Shown here one piece after another: positions 53,220 through 63,351 of a stretch of DNA of 64,000 nt. The translations under genes were made by a program, and so were the position numbers. Each line of letters opens with the position of its first letter. Within the stretch, counting starts at the first letter, position 1. The notes under the pieces were generated by a model that was not told where the DNA came from, did no database searches, and saw only the letters and a list, made by a program, of their open reading frames with translations. The DNA is taken from assembly GCF_001667075.1 (NCBI RefSeq), contig NZ_LZIL01000050.1, forward strand, positions 124,001 through 188,000. Reading direction: 5' to 3'. This stretch comes from Mycobacterium sp. 852014-52450_SCH5900713 (GTDB lineage Bacteria; Actinomycetota; Actinomycetes; Mycobacteriales; Mycobacteriaceae).

Positions 53220-55592
53220 TTAGCGCCACAGCCGTGGCTGCTCGCCCAGCACCCGTGCCCGGATCCACCACATCGCCTCGATGGCGCCGGCGCCCAGCAG
53301 GCCGATCCCCACCGCGGTCGACGTCACCGCCACATCGGAGGGATCGAGCAGGAACGCCCGTCGGGCCAGCGGGATGCTGAAGATGACCACGTAGGCCAGG
53401 CCGGAGCCGATGACCAGCGCGACCCGCCACCACTGGTAGGGGCGCGCGACCACCGCGAGCACCCACAGCGCCGTCATCAGGAGCGTGATCAGGGCCGCGG
53501 TCGAGGCCTGCTCCTGTTGCTGGAATGTCGCGTGCCGGCCGTGATAGGCCACCAGGTAGGACCCGAAAGTCGCGGTGCCGACGATGAACCCGGAGGGCAG
53601 CGCCGAGCTCAGCACCCGCCGTACGAAGCCCGGGTAGGCGCGTTCGTTATTGGGGGCGAGCGACAGGATGAACGACGGGATCCCGATGGTGAACCACGCC
53701 GCGATGGTGACGTGTATCGGCTGAAACGGGTACAGCAAGGGATCGGCTTTGAGCGGTTTGGAAAACAGGCATTCGATGCCGACCAGCAGCGCCAGCAGCA
53801 CCGAGTAGACGGTCTTGGTCAAGAACAGGTTGGCGACCCGCTCGATGTTGCCGATCACCCGCCGGCCCTCGCCGACGACATACGGCAGGGTGGCAAAACT
53901 GTTGTCCAGCAACACGATCTGCGCGACGGCGCGCGACGCCGGGCTGCCGGCGCCCATCGCGACGCCGATGTCGGCATCCTTGAGCGCCAGCACGTCGTTG
54001 ACGCCGTCGCCGGTCATCGCAACCGTATGCCCGTGCGATTGCAGGGCGTGCACCATCGCCCGCTTCTGGTCAGGCCGCACCCGGCCGAAGGTGGTGTAGG
54101 CGTCCAGCGCATCGGCCAATTGCGCGGGCTCCGCCGGCAGCCGCCGCGCGTCCATCGTCTCCCCGCGCAGCCCGAGCTTGCCGGCTACCGCGCTGACCGA
54201 CACCGCGTTGTCGCCGGAAATGACCTTGACCGAAACACCTTGCTCGGCAAAATAATCCAGTGTTTCCGCGGCGTCCGGGCGCACCCGCTGCTCGAGCACC
54301 ACCAGCGCGACGGGGGTGACGCGGCCCGGTGCATCCGGATGGTCAACGGCGACGTCGCCTGTGCCGACCAGCAGCACCCGCAAACCCTGCGCGCCGATCC
54401 GCTCGGCCTGTTCGGCCGCCGCCGACGCCGGATCGAGCAGCACATCCGGCGCCCCGATCACCCAGTTGCCGTTGTCCCCGAAGGACACCCCGCTCCACTT
54501 GGTGGCCGACTTGAACGGCGCGGTGGCCGTGGCGATCCAGCCGGGTGGGCGCTGATAGCTCTCGGCGATCGCCTGCATGCTCGCATTGGGGCGCGGGTCG
54601 GCGGCGGCCAACGCCGCCAGGGCGTCGGTGACCCTGTGCCGCCGTGCCGGTTCGAGTTCCTCGACACCCGCGACGCGCATGCCGTTCTCGGTCAGGGTGC
54701 CCGTCTTGTCCGCGCACACCACATCGACCCGGGCGAGTCCCTCGATGGCGGGCAGCTCCTGCACGAGGCACCGACGCTGCCCGAGCCGCACCACCCCGAC
54801 GGCGAACGCGACCGACGTCAGCAAGACCAGGCCTTCGGGCACCATCGGGACCAGCGCACCCACGGTCCGGAGCACGGACTGCCGCCAGCCCGCGTGGGTG
54901 GTGAAAAACTGGGTGTAGATCGTCAGCAGGCCGGCCGGCACCAACAGGTAGGTGATGAACTGCAGGATCCGGTTGATCCCGTTGCGCAGTTCGGATTTGA
55001 CCAACGTGAACTTGCTGGCCTCTTCGGCGAGCTTGGCGGCATAGGCCTCCGGTCCGACCTTGGTGGCGCGGTAGGCGCCCGTGCCGGCGACGACGAAGCT
55101 GCCTGACATCACCGCATCGCCGGTAGCCTTGCCCATCGGGTCGGCCTCGCCGGTCAGCAGTGACTCGTCGACCTCCAGATTCGCCTCTTCGACAATCTGA
55201 CCGTCCACGACGACTTGGTCCCCCGGCCCGAGTTCGATGATGTCGTCGAGCACCACCTCGGAGGGCGACAGCGTGCGCGTCCCGGACTGCCTGCGCACCA
55301 ACGGTTTCGCCTGTCCGACGATGGCCAGCGCATCCAGCGTCCGCTTGGCACGAATCTCCTGGACCATGCCGATGACGCTGTTGGCGATGATGAGCAGGCC
55401 GAACATCCCGTTGATCAGCGAGCCGGTCGCCAGCACGATCAGCAGCAACACCCCGAGGATTGCGTTGATCCGGGTGAAGACGTTGGCCCGCACGATGTCG
55501 GTGATGCTGCGGGTGGCGCGTTCGCGGACCGCGTTGCTCTTGCCGTCGGCGACCCGCTGCGCCACCTCGGCATCGGTCAGACCGGCGATCAT
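53220..55592 (-). CDS. ctpE: P-type cation-transporting ATPase CtpE (Ca2+ uptake)
   Basis: A 790-residue P2-type ATPase in the inner membrane; mycobacterial CtpE is reported to import Ca2+. The actuator motif [10 protein letters not shown], the phosphorylated Asp295 in [33 protein letters not shown] and the ion-site PEGL in [13 protein letters not shown] are intact. There is no N-terminal heavy-metal domain. It overlaps the downstream lipoprotein gene by 4 bp on the same strand. Confidence 0.95.
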   Translation of the reverse strand: MIAGLTDAEVAQRVADGKSNAVRERATRSITDIVRANVFTRINAILGVLLLIVLATGSLINGMFGLLIIANSVIGMVQEIRAKRTLDALAIVGQAKPLVRRQSGTRTLSPSEVVLDDIIELGPGDQVVVDGQIVEEANLEVDESLLTGEADPMGKATGDAVMSGSFVVAGTGAYRATKVGPEAYAAKLAEEASKFTLVKSELRNGINRILQFITYLLVPAGLLTIYTQFFTTHAGWRQSVLRTVGALVPMVPEGLVLLTSVAFAVGVVRLGQRRCLVQELPAIEGLARVDVVCADKTGTLTENGMRVAGVEELEPARRHRVTDALAALAAADPRPNASMQAIAESYQRPPGWIATATAPFKSATKWSGVSFGDNGNWVIGAPDVLLDPASAAAEQAERIGAQGLRVLLVGTGDVAVDHPDAPGRVTPVALVVLEQRVRPDAAETLDYFAEQGVSVKVISGDNAVSVSAVAGKLGLRGETMDARRLPAEPAQLADALDAYTTFGRVRPDQKRAMVHALQSHGHTVAMTGDGVNDVLALKDADIGVAMGAGSPASRAVAQIVLLDNSFATLPYVVGEGRRVIGNIERVANLFLTKTVYSVLLALLVGIECLFSKPLKADPLLYPFQPIHVTIAAWFTIGIPSFILSLAPNNERAYPGFVRRVLSSALPSGFIVGTATFGSYLVAYHGRHATFQQQEQASTAALITLLMTALWVLAVVARPYQWWRVALVIGSGLAYVVIFSIPLARRAFLLDPSDVAVTSTAVGIGLLGAGAIEAMWWIRARVLGEQPRLWR

Positions 55593-57175
55593 CGGGTGAA
55601 CGTTCCCAGCTTGTCCGAGTCGTAGTACTCCAGGTTGAGGGTAGCGGCCCGCGAACCAGAAAATGTGGCCTTGGAAATGGTTCCGGGCGGGGCGTTTTCG
55701 TCGGTCAGACCGAAGGTGAAGGTGTCGCCGTCCCAGTGCGTCAGCGTGACCGTCCGGTTCTTGGGGCCCATCGCCAGCTGCAGGGAGCCGTCGTGTTCGG
55801 TGACGACGGCCGGGCCCCAGTAGTCGCTGGCATACACGCCGGCGTAGTCGCTGAGCGGCCTGGCCGGCGCGGGGTTGGCCGGCGGCTGCTTGCCGACCAG
55901 CGACCCCTCCGGGTTGTTCAGCCAGCCGATCGCCTTCTGGTACAGAGCCCCCCAGTCCTCACGAATCTGGCCGTACTGCACAAGATCCATGAATTCGGCG
56001 GTCAATGTTTCCGGGATGCCATAGGGCGCGCCATTCGTCAGCGCGATGATGCCCAAGTCCTCCGAGGGCATCACCACAAAGTTTGTCGCCGCCCCCAAAT
56101 CGAAAGCGCCGGAATGACTGTATTCGGTGCGGCCCGACGAGTCGACCGAAGCGTTGAAGCCGTATCCGTAGAAACCCGAGCGCGCCTTGGGCGTCTTCGC
56201 GGGCACCGAAACCGTCTGCGGGCTGGTGGCGGCCAGCAAGGCTTCCGGCGACGCAATCCGCTGGCCGTTGTAAGTTCCGTTGCCCAGCAACATCATCAGC
56301 CAGTGGGCCATGTCGTTCACCGAGGAGCTCACCCCGCCCGCGGGTGACTGCGGATCGGGGTCGCGCTGGAATCGGGCCTCCCACCTGTCGGCGACCTTGA
56401 TGTGGTTGACCGCATGGTTGGGTCGTGCGACGAAGTCGGCGAATCGCGAGCTGGTCGATGTCATCCCCAGGGGGCGGTAGAGCACCTCGTTGGACAGGTC
56501 CTCCCATGACTTGCCCGCGGCGGCGGCCACCGCCTCAGCAGCAGCGGTTACCCCATAGTTGGTGTAGGCGTAGCTGATTCGAAACGGAGCCAACGGCAAG
56601 TACTTCAGCCGTTCGAGGGTCTGCCGACGGTCGTAGCCCAAGTCTTCGAGTTTGTCACCGGCATGGTCGGGCAGCCCCGAGCGATGGGAGTACAGGTCGG
56701 CGACGGTGACGTGGCCCGTGACGTAGGGATCGCTCAGCGTGAACCACGGCAGCTTCGCCGCCACCGGGGTGTCCCACGCGACGACGTTGTCGCTGACTTC
56801 GTGCGCGAGCACTGTCGAGCCGACCGACTTGGACACCGAAGCCAACTGGAAAACGGTGTCGGCGTCCACCTTATTGTCCTGGCCCTGCCCCTTGCTCACA
56901 TCCTTGATGCCGAACCCCTTGGCGTACAGCACCTTTCCGCCGTGGATGATGGCCACGGCCATGCCCGGTACGCCGGTGCTCTTCATCAGGTCGCCGACCA
57001 GGCCGTCGACCTTGGCGACCGCCTCGTCGATGCGGCCGGTGGGGATCGCGAGACCAGGCACCTCGTTGGGCGGCGCGTCAGAGAGCGCGGGCGGGCCGGA
57101 TACCTGTCGGGCGGGCCCACATCCGGTCAGGCCGAGCAGCACCGTGGCAACGGCCGCGGCCGCGCGTTTCGTCAT
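55589..57175 (-). CDS. Serine beta-lactamase/esterase-like lipoprotein (Rv0907-like)
   Basis: The 528-residue class C-type beta-lactamase fold has the catalytic tetrad S-x-x-K as SVSK (Ser113), a YTN motif in AYTNYGVTA and a HSG motif in EYSHSGAFD. It carries a lipobox, GLTGC (Cys19), so is probably anchored outside the membrane. The last ~110 residues form an extra beta domain. Such proteins are often esterases or D-Ala-D-Ala peptidases rather than true lactamases. Its stop overlaps the ctpE start by 4 bp. Confidence 0.92.
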   Translation of the reverse strand: MTKRAAAAVATVLLGLTGCGPARQVSGPPALSDAPPNEVPGLAIPTGRIDEAVAKVDGLVGDLMKSTGVPGMAVAIIHGGKVLYAKGFGIKDVSKGQGQDNKVDADTVFQLASVSKSVGSTVLAHEVSDNVVAWDTPVAAKLPWFTLSDPYVTGHVTVADLYSHRSGLPDHAGDKLEDLGYDRRQTLERLKYLPLAPFRISYAYTNYGVTAAAEAVAAAAGKSWEDLSNEVLYRPLGMTSTSSRFADFVARPNHAVNHIKVADRWEARFQRDPDPQSPAGGVSSSVNDMAHWLMMLLGNGTYNGQRIASPEALLAATSPQTVSVPAKTPKARSGFYGYGFNASVDSSGRTEYSHSGAFDLGAATNFVVMPSEDLGIIALTNGAPYGIPETLTAEFMDLVQYGQIREDWGALYQKAIGWLNNPEGSLVGKQPPANPAPARPLSDYAGVYASDYWGPAVVTEHDGSLQLAMGPKNRTVTLTHWDGDTFTFGLTDENAPPGTISKATFSGSRAATLNLEYYDSDKLGTFTR

Positions 57176-57214
57176 GGCGGAACTCTAGCGTGGGCAGGTC
57201 GGCAGGCCCCCGAA

Positions 57215-58327
57215 TCAGAGCCGCCACCAGGGGTTCGATTTCGGCGGCGCCCCGGGATCGATGTGCTGGCCGGGGGCGGGAACCGCAATTTTGACGTGCT
57301 CCGGTTCCGCGGCGGCGAGCAAGCGTTCAACCGGCTCGGCCCACGGGTGGGGGGCCAGCCGGAAAGTGCCCCAATGAATCGGCACCAGCAGTCCGTCGCC
57401 GGTGAGGTCGAGGTGTGCCCGTACCGCTTCCTCGGGGTTCATGTGGACGTCGGGCCACGCGGTGTTGTAGGCGCCGATGGGCAACAGCGTCAGGTCGAAC
57501 GGCCCGTGGTCGGCGCCGATCTGCGCGAAGCTCTTGGTGTAGCCGGTGTCACCGCCGAAGTAGGCGCGATGATTCGGACCGATGAATGTCCACGACGCCC
57601 ACAGCGTGGTATTGCGATCCAGGAATCGACCCGAAAAGTGCCGCGCCGGCAGGCAAGTCACGGTCAGCTCGTCTACCAGGCCACTCTGATGCCAGTCGAG
57701 CTCGACGATGCGGTGCTCCGGTATCCCCCACGCGCGCAGGTGAGCGCCGACACCGAGCGGCACGAAGAACGGGGCCCGCTGCGTGTGGGCGAGCGCCGTC
57801 ACCGTGTCCATATCGAGGTGGTCGTAGTGGTCGTGGCTGATCACCACCGCGTCGACGGCGGGCAGCCCTTCCAGTTGCACCGGCGGCGGGTGCAGCCGCT
57901 GCGGTCCGACGATGTCCGACGGTGAGCACCGGTCGCTCCAGACCGGGTCGGTGAGCACCCGGTAACCGTCGATTTCCAGCAGCGCCGTCGAGTGACCGAA
58001 CCAGCTGACGGCGAGCCGGCCGGGGTCACCGTCGAAGATCGCGGGAGCGGCCAACGGGATTGGCGCCGAAGGACGGCTGACGCCCCGACTGCCGATGAGC
58101 TCCCACGCGACCAGCCGCAGTTCCTCGCGATCCATCAGGAAATTGGAGGCGGGGTCGAGGTTGACGAATGCGCCGTCGCGGTAGTTGGGCGACCCCTCCG
58201 CCACCGCCCTGATCGCGGCGGGGTGGGCGCCGAGGGCCGCCGGTGCGCCGTGCAGCGCCCGCACCACCCAGCCGCCGGCCGCCAGCGATGCCGTGCCGGC
58301 GGCCAGTCGCAGCGCCCCCCGCAGCAT
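57215..58327 (-). CDS. Metallo-beta-lactamase-fold protein, NAPE-PLD-like (Rv0906-like)
   Basis: The 370-residue protein has a hydrophobic N-terminus (about 5-25) that may be a signal-anchor. The MBL domain has VVISHDHYDHLDMDT, CLPARHFSGR, YFGGDTGYTKSF and VPIHWGTFRL, so all metal ligands are present. Family members resemble N-acyl-phosphatidylethanolamine phospholipase D. It starts 5 bp after the echA6 stop, giving an echA6-Rv0906-like operon. Confidence 0.92.
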   Translation of the reverse strand: MLRGALRLAAGTASLAAGGWVVRALHGAPAALGAHPAAIRAVAEGSPNYRDGAFVNLDPASNFLMDREELRLVAWELIGSRGVSRPSAPIPLAAPAIFDGDPGRLAVSWFGHSTALLEIDGYRVLTDPVWSDRCSPSDIVGPQRLHPPPVQLEGLPAVDAVVISHDHYDHLDMDTVTALAHTQRAPFFVPLGVGAHLRAWGIPEHRIVELDWHQSGLVDELTVTCLPARHFSGRFLDRNTTLWASWTFIGPNHRAYFGGDTGYTKSFAQIGADHGPFDLTLLPIGAYNTAWPDVHMNPEEAVRAHLDLTGDGLLVPIHWGTFRLAPHPWAEPVERLLAAAEPEHVKIAVPAPGQHIDPGAPPKSNPWWRL

Positions 58328-58332
58328 GACGG

Positions 58333-59064
58333 TCAGGCCCCCTGGAACTTCGGCGGTCGCTTCTCGATGCGGGCGACCTGGGCCTCGATGACGTCCTGGC
58401 TCCCCCACGCCTTGTCGAAGAGTTCCTTGTGCACCGGGCCGGCCTCCTCGATGGCGCCGTCGTCGTTCAGCACCCGCTTGGCGTGCTGAATCGCCAGCGG
58501 CGCCAGGCCGGCGATCTCGGTTGCCCAGGCTTGGGCGTCGGCCAGCGTTCCGATGCGGTTGGCCATTCCGGTCTGCAGCGCGACGTCGGCGGTCAGCTTC
58601 TCCGCGGCCAGCAGCATCGCGCGGGCTCGCCCGTGCCCGACCAGTGAAGACAGCCGGCGGATGCTCCAGTTATCAAGTGCCAGACCGTATTTCGATGTCG
58701 GGAACTGGAAGAACGCGTCCGGTGCGACGACCCGCAGATCGCATTGCATGGCCAGCTGCAGGCCCGCGCCGATGGCGGGGCCGTTGATGGCGGCGATCAC
58801 CGGGATCAGCGTGGTATCCATCACCTTGTGCAGCTCGATCAGCCGGTCGGGATAGTCGGCCGCGAACGCGTCGCCGCTCAGGTCGGCGCCCGCGCAGAAC
58901 GCCGTGCCCTGGCCGGTCAGCACGATGGCCCGCACGGAGCCGTCGCTCGCCTTCTGGAACGCCTCCCGCAGTTCCTCGACGAGCTCGGAATTCAGCGCGT
59001 TGCGGCGCTCGGGCCGCTGCAGCTCAATCGTCAGCACGGCTTCGGCCTGGGTAACACCGATCAT
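58333..59064 (-). CDS. echA6: EchA6, crotonase-fold non-catalytic fatty acyl-CoA carrier
   Basis: The 243-residue crotonase matches EchA6 in length and context. It has the CoA oxyanion region [14 protein letters not shown] and [14 protein letters not shown], but the second-acid segment reads [15 protein letters not shown], without the hydratase glutamates. M. tuberculosis EchA6 is essential, binds fatty acyl-CoA and feeds mycolic-acid FAS-II rather than hydrating enoyl-CoA. It is divergent from accD3 with 27 bp between start codons. Confidence 0.94.
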   Translation of the reverse strand: MIGVTQAEAVLTIELQRPERRNALNSELVEELREAFQKASDGSVRAIVLTGQGTAFCAGADLSGDAFAADYPDRLIELHKVMDTTLIPVIAAINGPAIGAGLQLAMQCDLRVVAPDAFFQFPTSKYGLALDNWSIRRLSSLVGHGRARAMLLAAEKLTADVALQTGMANRIGTLADAQAWATEIAGLAPLAIQHAKRVLNDDGAIEEAGPVHKELFDKAWGSQDVIEAQVARIEKRPPKFQGA

Positions 59065-59075
59065 GGCAGCCACCC

Positions 59076-59081
59076 TATATA
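59076..59081 (+). promoter_or_regulatory. -10 element of accD3, probable leaderless start
   Basis: TATATA lies 10 bp before the accD3 GTG and no ribosome site is visible. Transcription would begin within about four bases of the start codon. Confidence 0.45.
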
Positions 59082-59091
59082 GCCTCGTGTC

Positions 59092-60564
59092 GTGAGTCGT
59101 ATCACGGCTGCTCAGCTGCGCGACGCGGTGCTGGACGAGGGCTCCTTCATCCGCTGGGACGGCCAGCCGCTCGCGGTGCCGGTCAGCGAGGCTTACGCGC
59201 GCGAACTGGCCGACGCCCGGGCGGCCACCGGCCTCGACGAGTCGGTGCTGACCGGCGAGGGCCGCATCTACGGACGCCGGGTCGCGGTGGTGGTCTGCGA
59301 GTTCGGCTTCCTCGGCGGCTCGATCGGGGTGGCCGCGGCGGAACGGATCACCGCCGCGGTGCAGCGAGCGACCGCCGAGGGCCTGCCGCTGCTGGCCTCG
59401 CCGAGCTCCGGGGGCACCCGCATGCAGGAGGGCACGGTCGCCTTCCTGCAGATGGTGAAGATCGCCGCCGCCGTCCGCCTGCACAAGCAAGCCCACCTGC
59501 CCTACCTGGTCTACCTGCGCAATCCCACCACCGGCGGGGTGTTCGCGTCGTGGGGTTCGCTCGGCCATGTCACCGTCGCCGAACCGGACGCCATGATCGG
59601 CTTCCTCGGGCCCCGGGTGTACCAGCTGCTCTACGGCGAACCGTTCCCCGAAGGCGTCCAGACGGCGGAGAACCTACAGCGCCACGGCGTGATCGACGGG
59701 GTCGTCCCGGTCGGCGAGCTGCGCCGGACGCTGGACCGCGCGCTGACCGTCATCGCCGACCCGGCCGATCCCCTACCTGCGGCGGCACCGCCCGAACCGC
59801 TCCCCGACGTGCCGGCGTGGGACTCGGTGGTGGCCTCGCGCCGCCCCGACCGGCCGGGTGTCGGGCTGCTGCTGCGCCACGGCGCCACCGATCGGGTGCT
59901 GCTGTCGGGCACGGGCCAGGGAGAAGCGGCGACGACCCTGCTGGCGCTGGCCCGTTTCGCCGGCCAGCCCGCGGTGGTGCTCGGACAGCAGCGGGTGACG
60001 GGCGGGATGGTGGGGCCCGCGTCGCTGCGCGAGGCCCGGCGCGGCATGGCGCTGGCCGCCGAGCTGCGCCTTCCGCTGGTGCTGGTGATCGACACCGCCG
60101 GTCCCGCGCTGTCGGCCGAGGCCGAACAGGGCGGGCTGGCCGGCCAGATCGCCCAGTGCCTGGCCGAGCTGGTGACCCTCGATACCCCGACGGTGTCGGT
60201 GCTGCTCGGCCAGGGCAGCGGCGGGCCGGCGCTGGCGATGGTGCCCGCCGATCGGGTGCTGGCCGCGCTGCACGCGTGGCTGGCGCCGCTCCCGCCCGAA
60301 GGCGCCAGTGCGATCGTCTTCCGGGACACCGCGCACGCCGCCGAACTTGCCGCGGCGCAAGGCATCCGGTCGGTCGACCTGCTGGCGTCGGGTATCGTCG
60401 ACGCCGTCGTGCCGGAGCATCCCGACGCCGCCGACGAGCCGGTCGAGTTCTGCCAGCGACTTTCGCGCGCCGTCGCCGCCGAGCTGCACGCGCTGCGGGC
60501 GCTCCCCGCGGGCGAACGGCTCACGGCCCGCCTGCAGCGCTACCGCCGCATCGGATTGCCCTGA
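59092..60564 (+). CDS. accD3: Acyl-CoA carboxylase carboxyltransferase AccD3
   Basis: The 490-residue single chain carries both carboxyltransferase halves. The N-terminal half has [19 protein letters not shown] and [13 protein letters not shown]; the C-terminal half has [24 protein letters not shown] and [16 protein letters not shown]. The oxyanion-hole Gly pairs are intact. The specific acyl-CoA substrate of mycobacterial AccD3 is unsettled. A TATATA -10 lies just before the GTG. Confidence 0.93.
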   Translation: MSRITAAQLRDAVLDEGSFIRWDGQPLAVPVSEAYARELADARAATGLDESVLTGEGRIYGRRVAVVVCEFGFLGGSIGVAAAERITAAVQRATAEGLPLLASPSSGGTRMQEGTVAFLQMVKIAAAVRLHKQAHLPYLVYLRNPTTGGVFASWGSLGHVTVAEPDAMIGFLGPRVYQLLYGEPFPEGVQTAENLQRHGVIDGVVPVGELRRTLDRALTVIADPADPLPAAAPPEPLPDVPAWDSVVASRRPDRPGVGLLLRHGATDRVLLSGTGQGEAATTLLALARFAGQPAVVLGQQRVTGGMVGPASLREARRGMALAAELRLPLVLVIDTAGPALSAEAEQGGLAGQIAQCLAELVTLDTPTVSVLLGQGSGGPALAMVPADRVLAALHAWLAPLPPEGASAIVFRDTAHAAELAAAQGIRSVDLLASGIVDAVVPEHPDAADEPVEFCQRLSRAVAAELHALRALPAGERLTARLQRYRRIGLP

Positions 60565-60588
60565 CATTTCGCCGAGCGCCTTCACGAC

Positions 60589-60636
60589 ACGTAAACCACG
60601 CACACGAACGCCGCAAAACGCCGCGGTGGTTTACGT
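60589..60636. terminator. Bidirectional terminator-like inverted repeat
   Basis: ACGTAAACCAC (60589-60599) pairs perfectly with GTGGTTTACGT (60626-60636) around a 26-nt loop that itself contains short GC repeats. It lies between the convergent ends of accD3 and the TetR gene. No U-tract. Confidence 0.6.
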
Positions 60637-60644
60637 CTCGCGAG

Positions 60645-61196
60645 TCAGCCGTCCGGCAGCCCGAGGTAGCGCTGGATCGTCGGGCCGAGCCAGTCGACGA
60701 TGTCGTCGCGGGTCATCTCCACGATCGGGGGTAGCCGTAACACGAAGCGGCACAACGCCATCCCCAGGATCTGGGTCGCGATCAGCCCCGCCCGCACAGC
60801 GGAATCTTGCGGCGGCACGAAGGAAGCCACCAGCGGCTGGATCTGGGTTCCGAAGATCTCCTGCATCCGTTGCGCCGCTTCGCCGTTGGTGGCGCTGGAC
60901 CGCAGCAGGATGACCAGCGCCTCGTCGCCCTCCCAGCGTTCGAGAAAGTGCCGGACCAGCGACCGCCCGACCTGCGCCGGGTCGGTCGAGGCGAGGTCGG
61001 GAAACCGCAAGTCGAACTCGGCCGCCGCGGCGAACAGCTTGTCCTTGCTGCCGTAGTACCGCATGACCATCGCGGGATCGATGCCCGCGTCGGCGGCTAT
61101 CGCCCGGATGGTCGCGCCCTGAAAACCGGCCGCGCCGAACCGCTCGCGGGCCGCCGCCAGAATCACTGCCTTGGTCTCCTCCGACGACCTTCTCAT
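60645..61196 (-). CDS. TetR-family transcriptional regulator
   Basis: A 183-residue TetR regulator: ETKAVILAAARERFGAAGF and TIRAIAADAGIDPAMVMRYYGSKDKLF form the helix-turn-helix, followed by a ligand-binding domain. It is divergent from an FAD monooxygenase gene, and two CAACA/TGTTG-type palindromes lie between them, so it very probably represses that gene and itself. I recall no homologue at this position in M. tuberculosis. Confidence 0.9.
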   Translation of the reverse strand: MRRSSEETKAVILAAARERFGAAGFQGATIRAIAADAGIDPAMVMRYYGSKDKLFAAAAEFDLRFPDLASTDPAQVGRSLVRHFLERWEGDEALVILLRSSATNGEAAQRMQEIFGTQIQPLVASFVPPQDSAVRAGLIATQILGMALCRFVLRLPPIVEMTRDDIVDWLGPTIQRYLGLPDG

Positions 61197-61212
61197 GCCA
61201 ACGAGTGTAGGC

Positions 61213-61272
61213 CAACAACTGTTGACATAGCGCCGGCGGCGCGCAAGCATGGAGATATGCCAACAAGCGTTG
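61213..61272. promoter_or_regulatory. Pair of TetR operator-like repeats
   Basis: CCAACAACTGTTGAC (61212-61226) and CCAACAAGCGTTGAC (61260-61274) differ at two positions and each contains a palindromic core (CAACAACTGTTG at 61213-61224, CAACAAGCGTTG at 61261-61272). A weaker CCAACGAGTGT copy lies near 61198. Confidence 0.7.
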
Positions 61273-61300
61273 ACTTAACTCCCAGGGAGAGGAGCGGACC

Positions 61301-62440
61301 ATGAAAGACACCGATGTCCTGGTGGTAGGCGCGGGCCCCACCGGTCTCACGCTCGCCGCCACACTGCTCAGCCGCGGAATTCGGGTGGTAATCGTCGACA
61401 AGTTGGCCGAGGGCGCGAACACGTCCCGCGCCGCCGCCGTCAACGCCCGCACCCTCGAGGTGCTCGAGGAGCTCGACGTGGCCCGGCGCATGGTCAAAGC
61501 GGGGCTGATCGCGCCGCGATTCACCATGCGGGAGGGCCGGCGCATCCTGATCCCCGTCGACTTCAGCGAGCTGCCGACGGACCATCCCTACACCCTGATG
61601 CTGTCCCAGGCCGACACCGAGCGGCTGCTGCTCGAGCGACTCCGGGAGTTAGGCGGTGACGTGGTCCGCCCCAAGACGCTGAGCCGCATCAGCCAGGACG
61701 CCACCGGCGTGACGGCCGCATTCGACGACGGCGACACCATCAGGGCCGGCTACGCCGTCGGGGCGGACGGCATGAACAGCACGGTCCGGACGCAAGCCGG
61801 AATCGGCTTCACCGGTGGCCAATTCGCCGAGGCTTTCACACTCGCCGACGTCCGAGTTACCGGCGAAGCGCCCCGCAACGAGGTGATCCTGTTCTACGCC
61901 AAAGACGGCCTGACGGTGCTGGCCCCGCTGCCCGGCGACATCTTCCGTGTCGTCGCGCCGACCACCGAGGCGCCGCAGCTGCCGTCGGCGGAGTTTGTGC
62001 AGGCACTGCTGGACACCCGGGGCTTCGGGCCCGGGCAGACGGTGGTCACCGAGCTGGTCTGGGGGTCGCGGTTCCACATCCACCACCGCGTCGCCGACAC
62101 GTACCGGGCCGGCCGATTGCTGCTGGCTGGCGACGCGGCGCACGTGCACAGCCCGGCGGGGGGCCAGGGCATGAACCTCGGGATCACCGACGCGGTGGCG
62201 CTGGCCGGGGCGCTCGCCGACGTTCTGGGGGGCGGCCCGGACGCCGCGCTGGATGCGTACAGCACCGCGCAGCGCCGCCGCGCCGAGCGGGTGCTGAAAC
62301 TGACGGGACGGCTGACCCGGGTCGCGACCCTACCGCGCCCGTTGCGCCCCCTGCGCAACACGGGAATGCGCCTGGCCGCAGGGGTTCCCGCGGTGCGCCG
62401 GCAACTGGCGGTGCGGCTGAGCGGTCTCGCCACGGAATGA
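61301..62440 (+). CDS. FAD-dependent aromatic-type monooxygenase (PHBH/RifMO-like)
   Basis: A 379-residue class A flavoprotein monooxygenase with DVLVVGAGPTGLTLAATLLSRG (FAD GxGxxG), the DG motif VGADGMNSTVRTQAG and the GD motif LLLAGDAAHVHSPAGGQGMN. These enzymes hydroxylate aromatic compounds with NAD(P)H and O2; rifamycin and tetracycline oxygenases belong here, so detoxification is possible. GGGAGAGGAG precedes the ATG by about 8 nt. It is divergent from its likely repressor. Confidence 0.9.
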   Translation: MKDTDVLVVGAGPTGLTLAATLLSRGIRVVIVDKLAEGANTSRAAAVNARTLEVLEELDVARRMVKAGLIAPRFTMREGRRILIPVDFSELPTDHPYTLMLSQADTERLLLERLRELGGDVVRPKTLSRISQDATGVTAAFDDGDTIRAGYAVGADGMNSTVRTQAGIGFTGGQFAEAFTLADVRVTGEAPRNEVILFYAKDGLTVLAPLPGDIFRVVAPTTEAPQLPSAEFVQALLDTRGFGPGQTVVTELVWGSRFHIHHRVADTYRAGRLLLAGDAAHVHSPAGGQGMNLGITDAVALAGALADVLGGGPDAALDAYSTAQRRRAERVLKLTGRLTRVATLPRPLRPLRNTGMRLAAGVPAVRRQLAVRLSGLATE

Positions 62441-62476
62441 CCCAAACCCTCACGGAGGCAACATCAATCAGAAACC

Positions 62477-62527
62477 GGTCACCCCGGACGCGAATGCCGC
62501 GTCACGCCAACCGATCTCGGGGTGACC
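62477..62527. terminator. Inverted repeat before prrA
   Basis: GGTCACCCCG (62477-62486) pairs with CGGGGTGACC (62518-62527) around a 31-nt loop. It follows the monooxygenase stop by about 36 bp and probably ends that transcript before prrA. Confidence 0.5.
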
Positions 62528-62627
62528 CGCCCATACCAACGGGCAGTCGCGGCCTGGCGTCGAAAACGTAACCTTTTAGGCATCGACGGCCCGGCCAGGG
62601 CACCACCGCGGTCAACAATCAGGCAAG

Positions 62628-63338
62628 ATGGGCGGCATGGACACTGGTGGCATCTCACCCCGCGTCTTGGTCGTCGACGACGACTCCGATGTGCTCGCGT
62701 CGCTGGAACGCGGCCTGCGGCTGTCCGGATTCGAGGTGTCGACCGCGGTCGACGGCGCCGAAGCCTTGCGCAGCGCCACCGAGACCCGGCCGGACGCGAT
62801 CGTGCTCGACATCAACATGCCGGTGCTGGATGGCGTCAGCGTGGTCACCGCGCTCAGGGCGATGGACAACGACGTCCCGGTCTGCGTGCTGTCCGCCCGC
62901 AGCTCGGTCGACGACCGGGTCGCCGGACTCGAGGCCGGCGCCGACGACTACTTGGTCAAGCCGTTCGTGTTGGCCGAGCTCGTCGCGCGGGTGAAGGCGC
63001 TGCTTCGCCGTCGCGGCGCGACCGCCACCTCCTCCTCGGAGACAATCACTGTGGGCCCGCTCGAGGTGGACATCCCCGGCCGGCGCGCCCGCGTCAACGG
63101 CGTCGACGTCGACCTGACCAAGCGGGAGTTCGACCTGCTGGCGGTGTTGGCCGAGCACAAGACCGCGGTGCTGTCGCGCGCGCAGCTGCTGGAACTGGTG
63201 TGGGGTTACGACTTTGCCGCCGACACCAACGTCGTCGACGTGTTCATCGGGTACCTGCGCCGCAAGCTGGAGGCCAACGGCGGTCCCCGGCTGCTGCACA
63301 CCGTCCGCGGAGTAGGGTTCGTGCTGCGTATGCAGTAA
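62628..63338 (+). CDS. prrA: Two-component response regulator PrrA
   Basis: An OmpR-family regulator of 236 residues. The receiver domain has the acidic pocket VVDDDSDVL, phosphoacceptor Asp61 in [12 protein letters not shown] and Lys in [12 protein letters not shown]. The winged-helix domain (about 135-236) has [17 protein letters not shown] and [15 protein letters not shown]. Near-identity with the essential M. tuberculosis PrrA is evident. The partner kinase gene prrB follows after 13 bp. Confidence 0.97.
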   Translation: MGGMDTGGISPRVLVVDDDSDVLASLERGLRLSGFEVSTAVDGAEALRSATETRPDAIVLDINMPVLDGVSVVTALRAMDNDVPVCVLSARSSVDDRVAGLEAGADDYLVKPFVLAELVARVKALLRRRGATATSSSETITVGPLEVDIPGRRARVNGVDVDLTKREFDLLAVLAEHKTAVLSRAQLLELVWGYDFAADTNVVDVFIGYLRRKLEANGGPRLLHTVRGVGFVLRMQ

Positions 63339-63351
63339 CCAGGCGGGCTCC

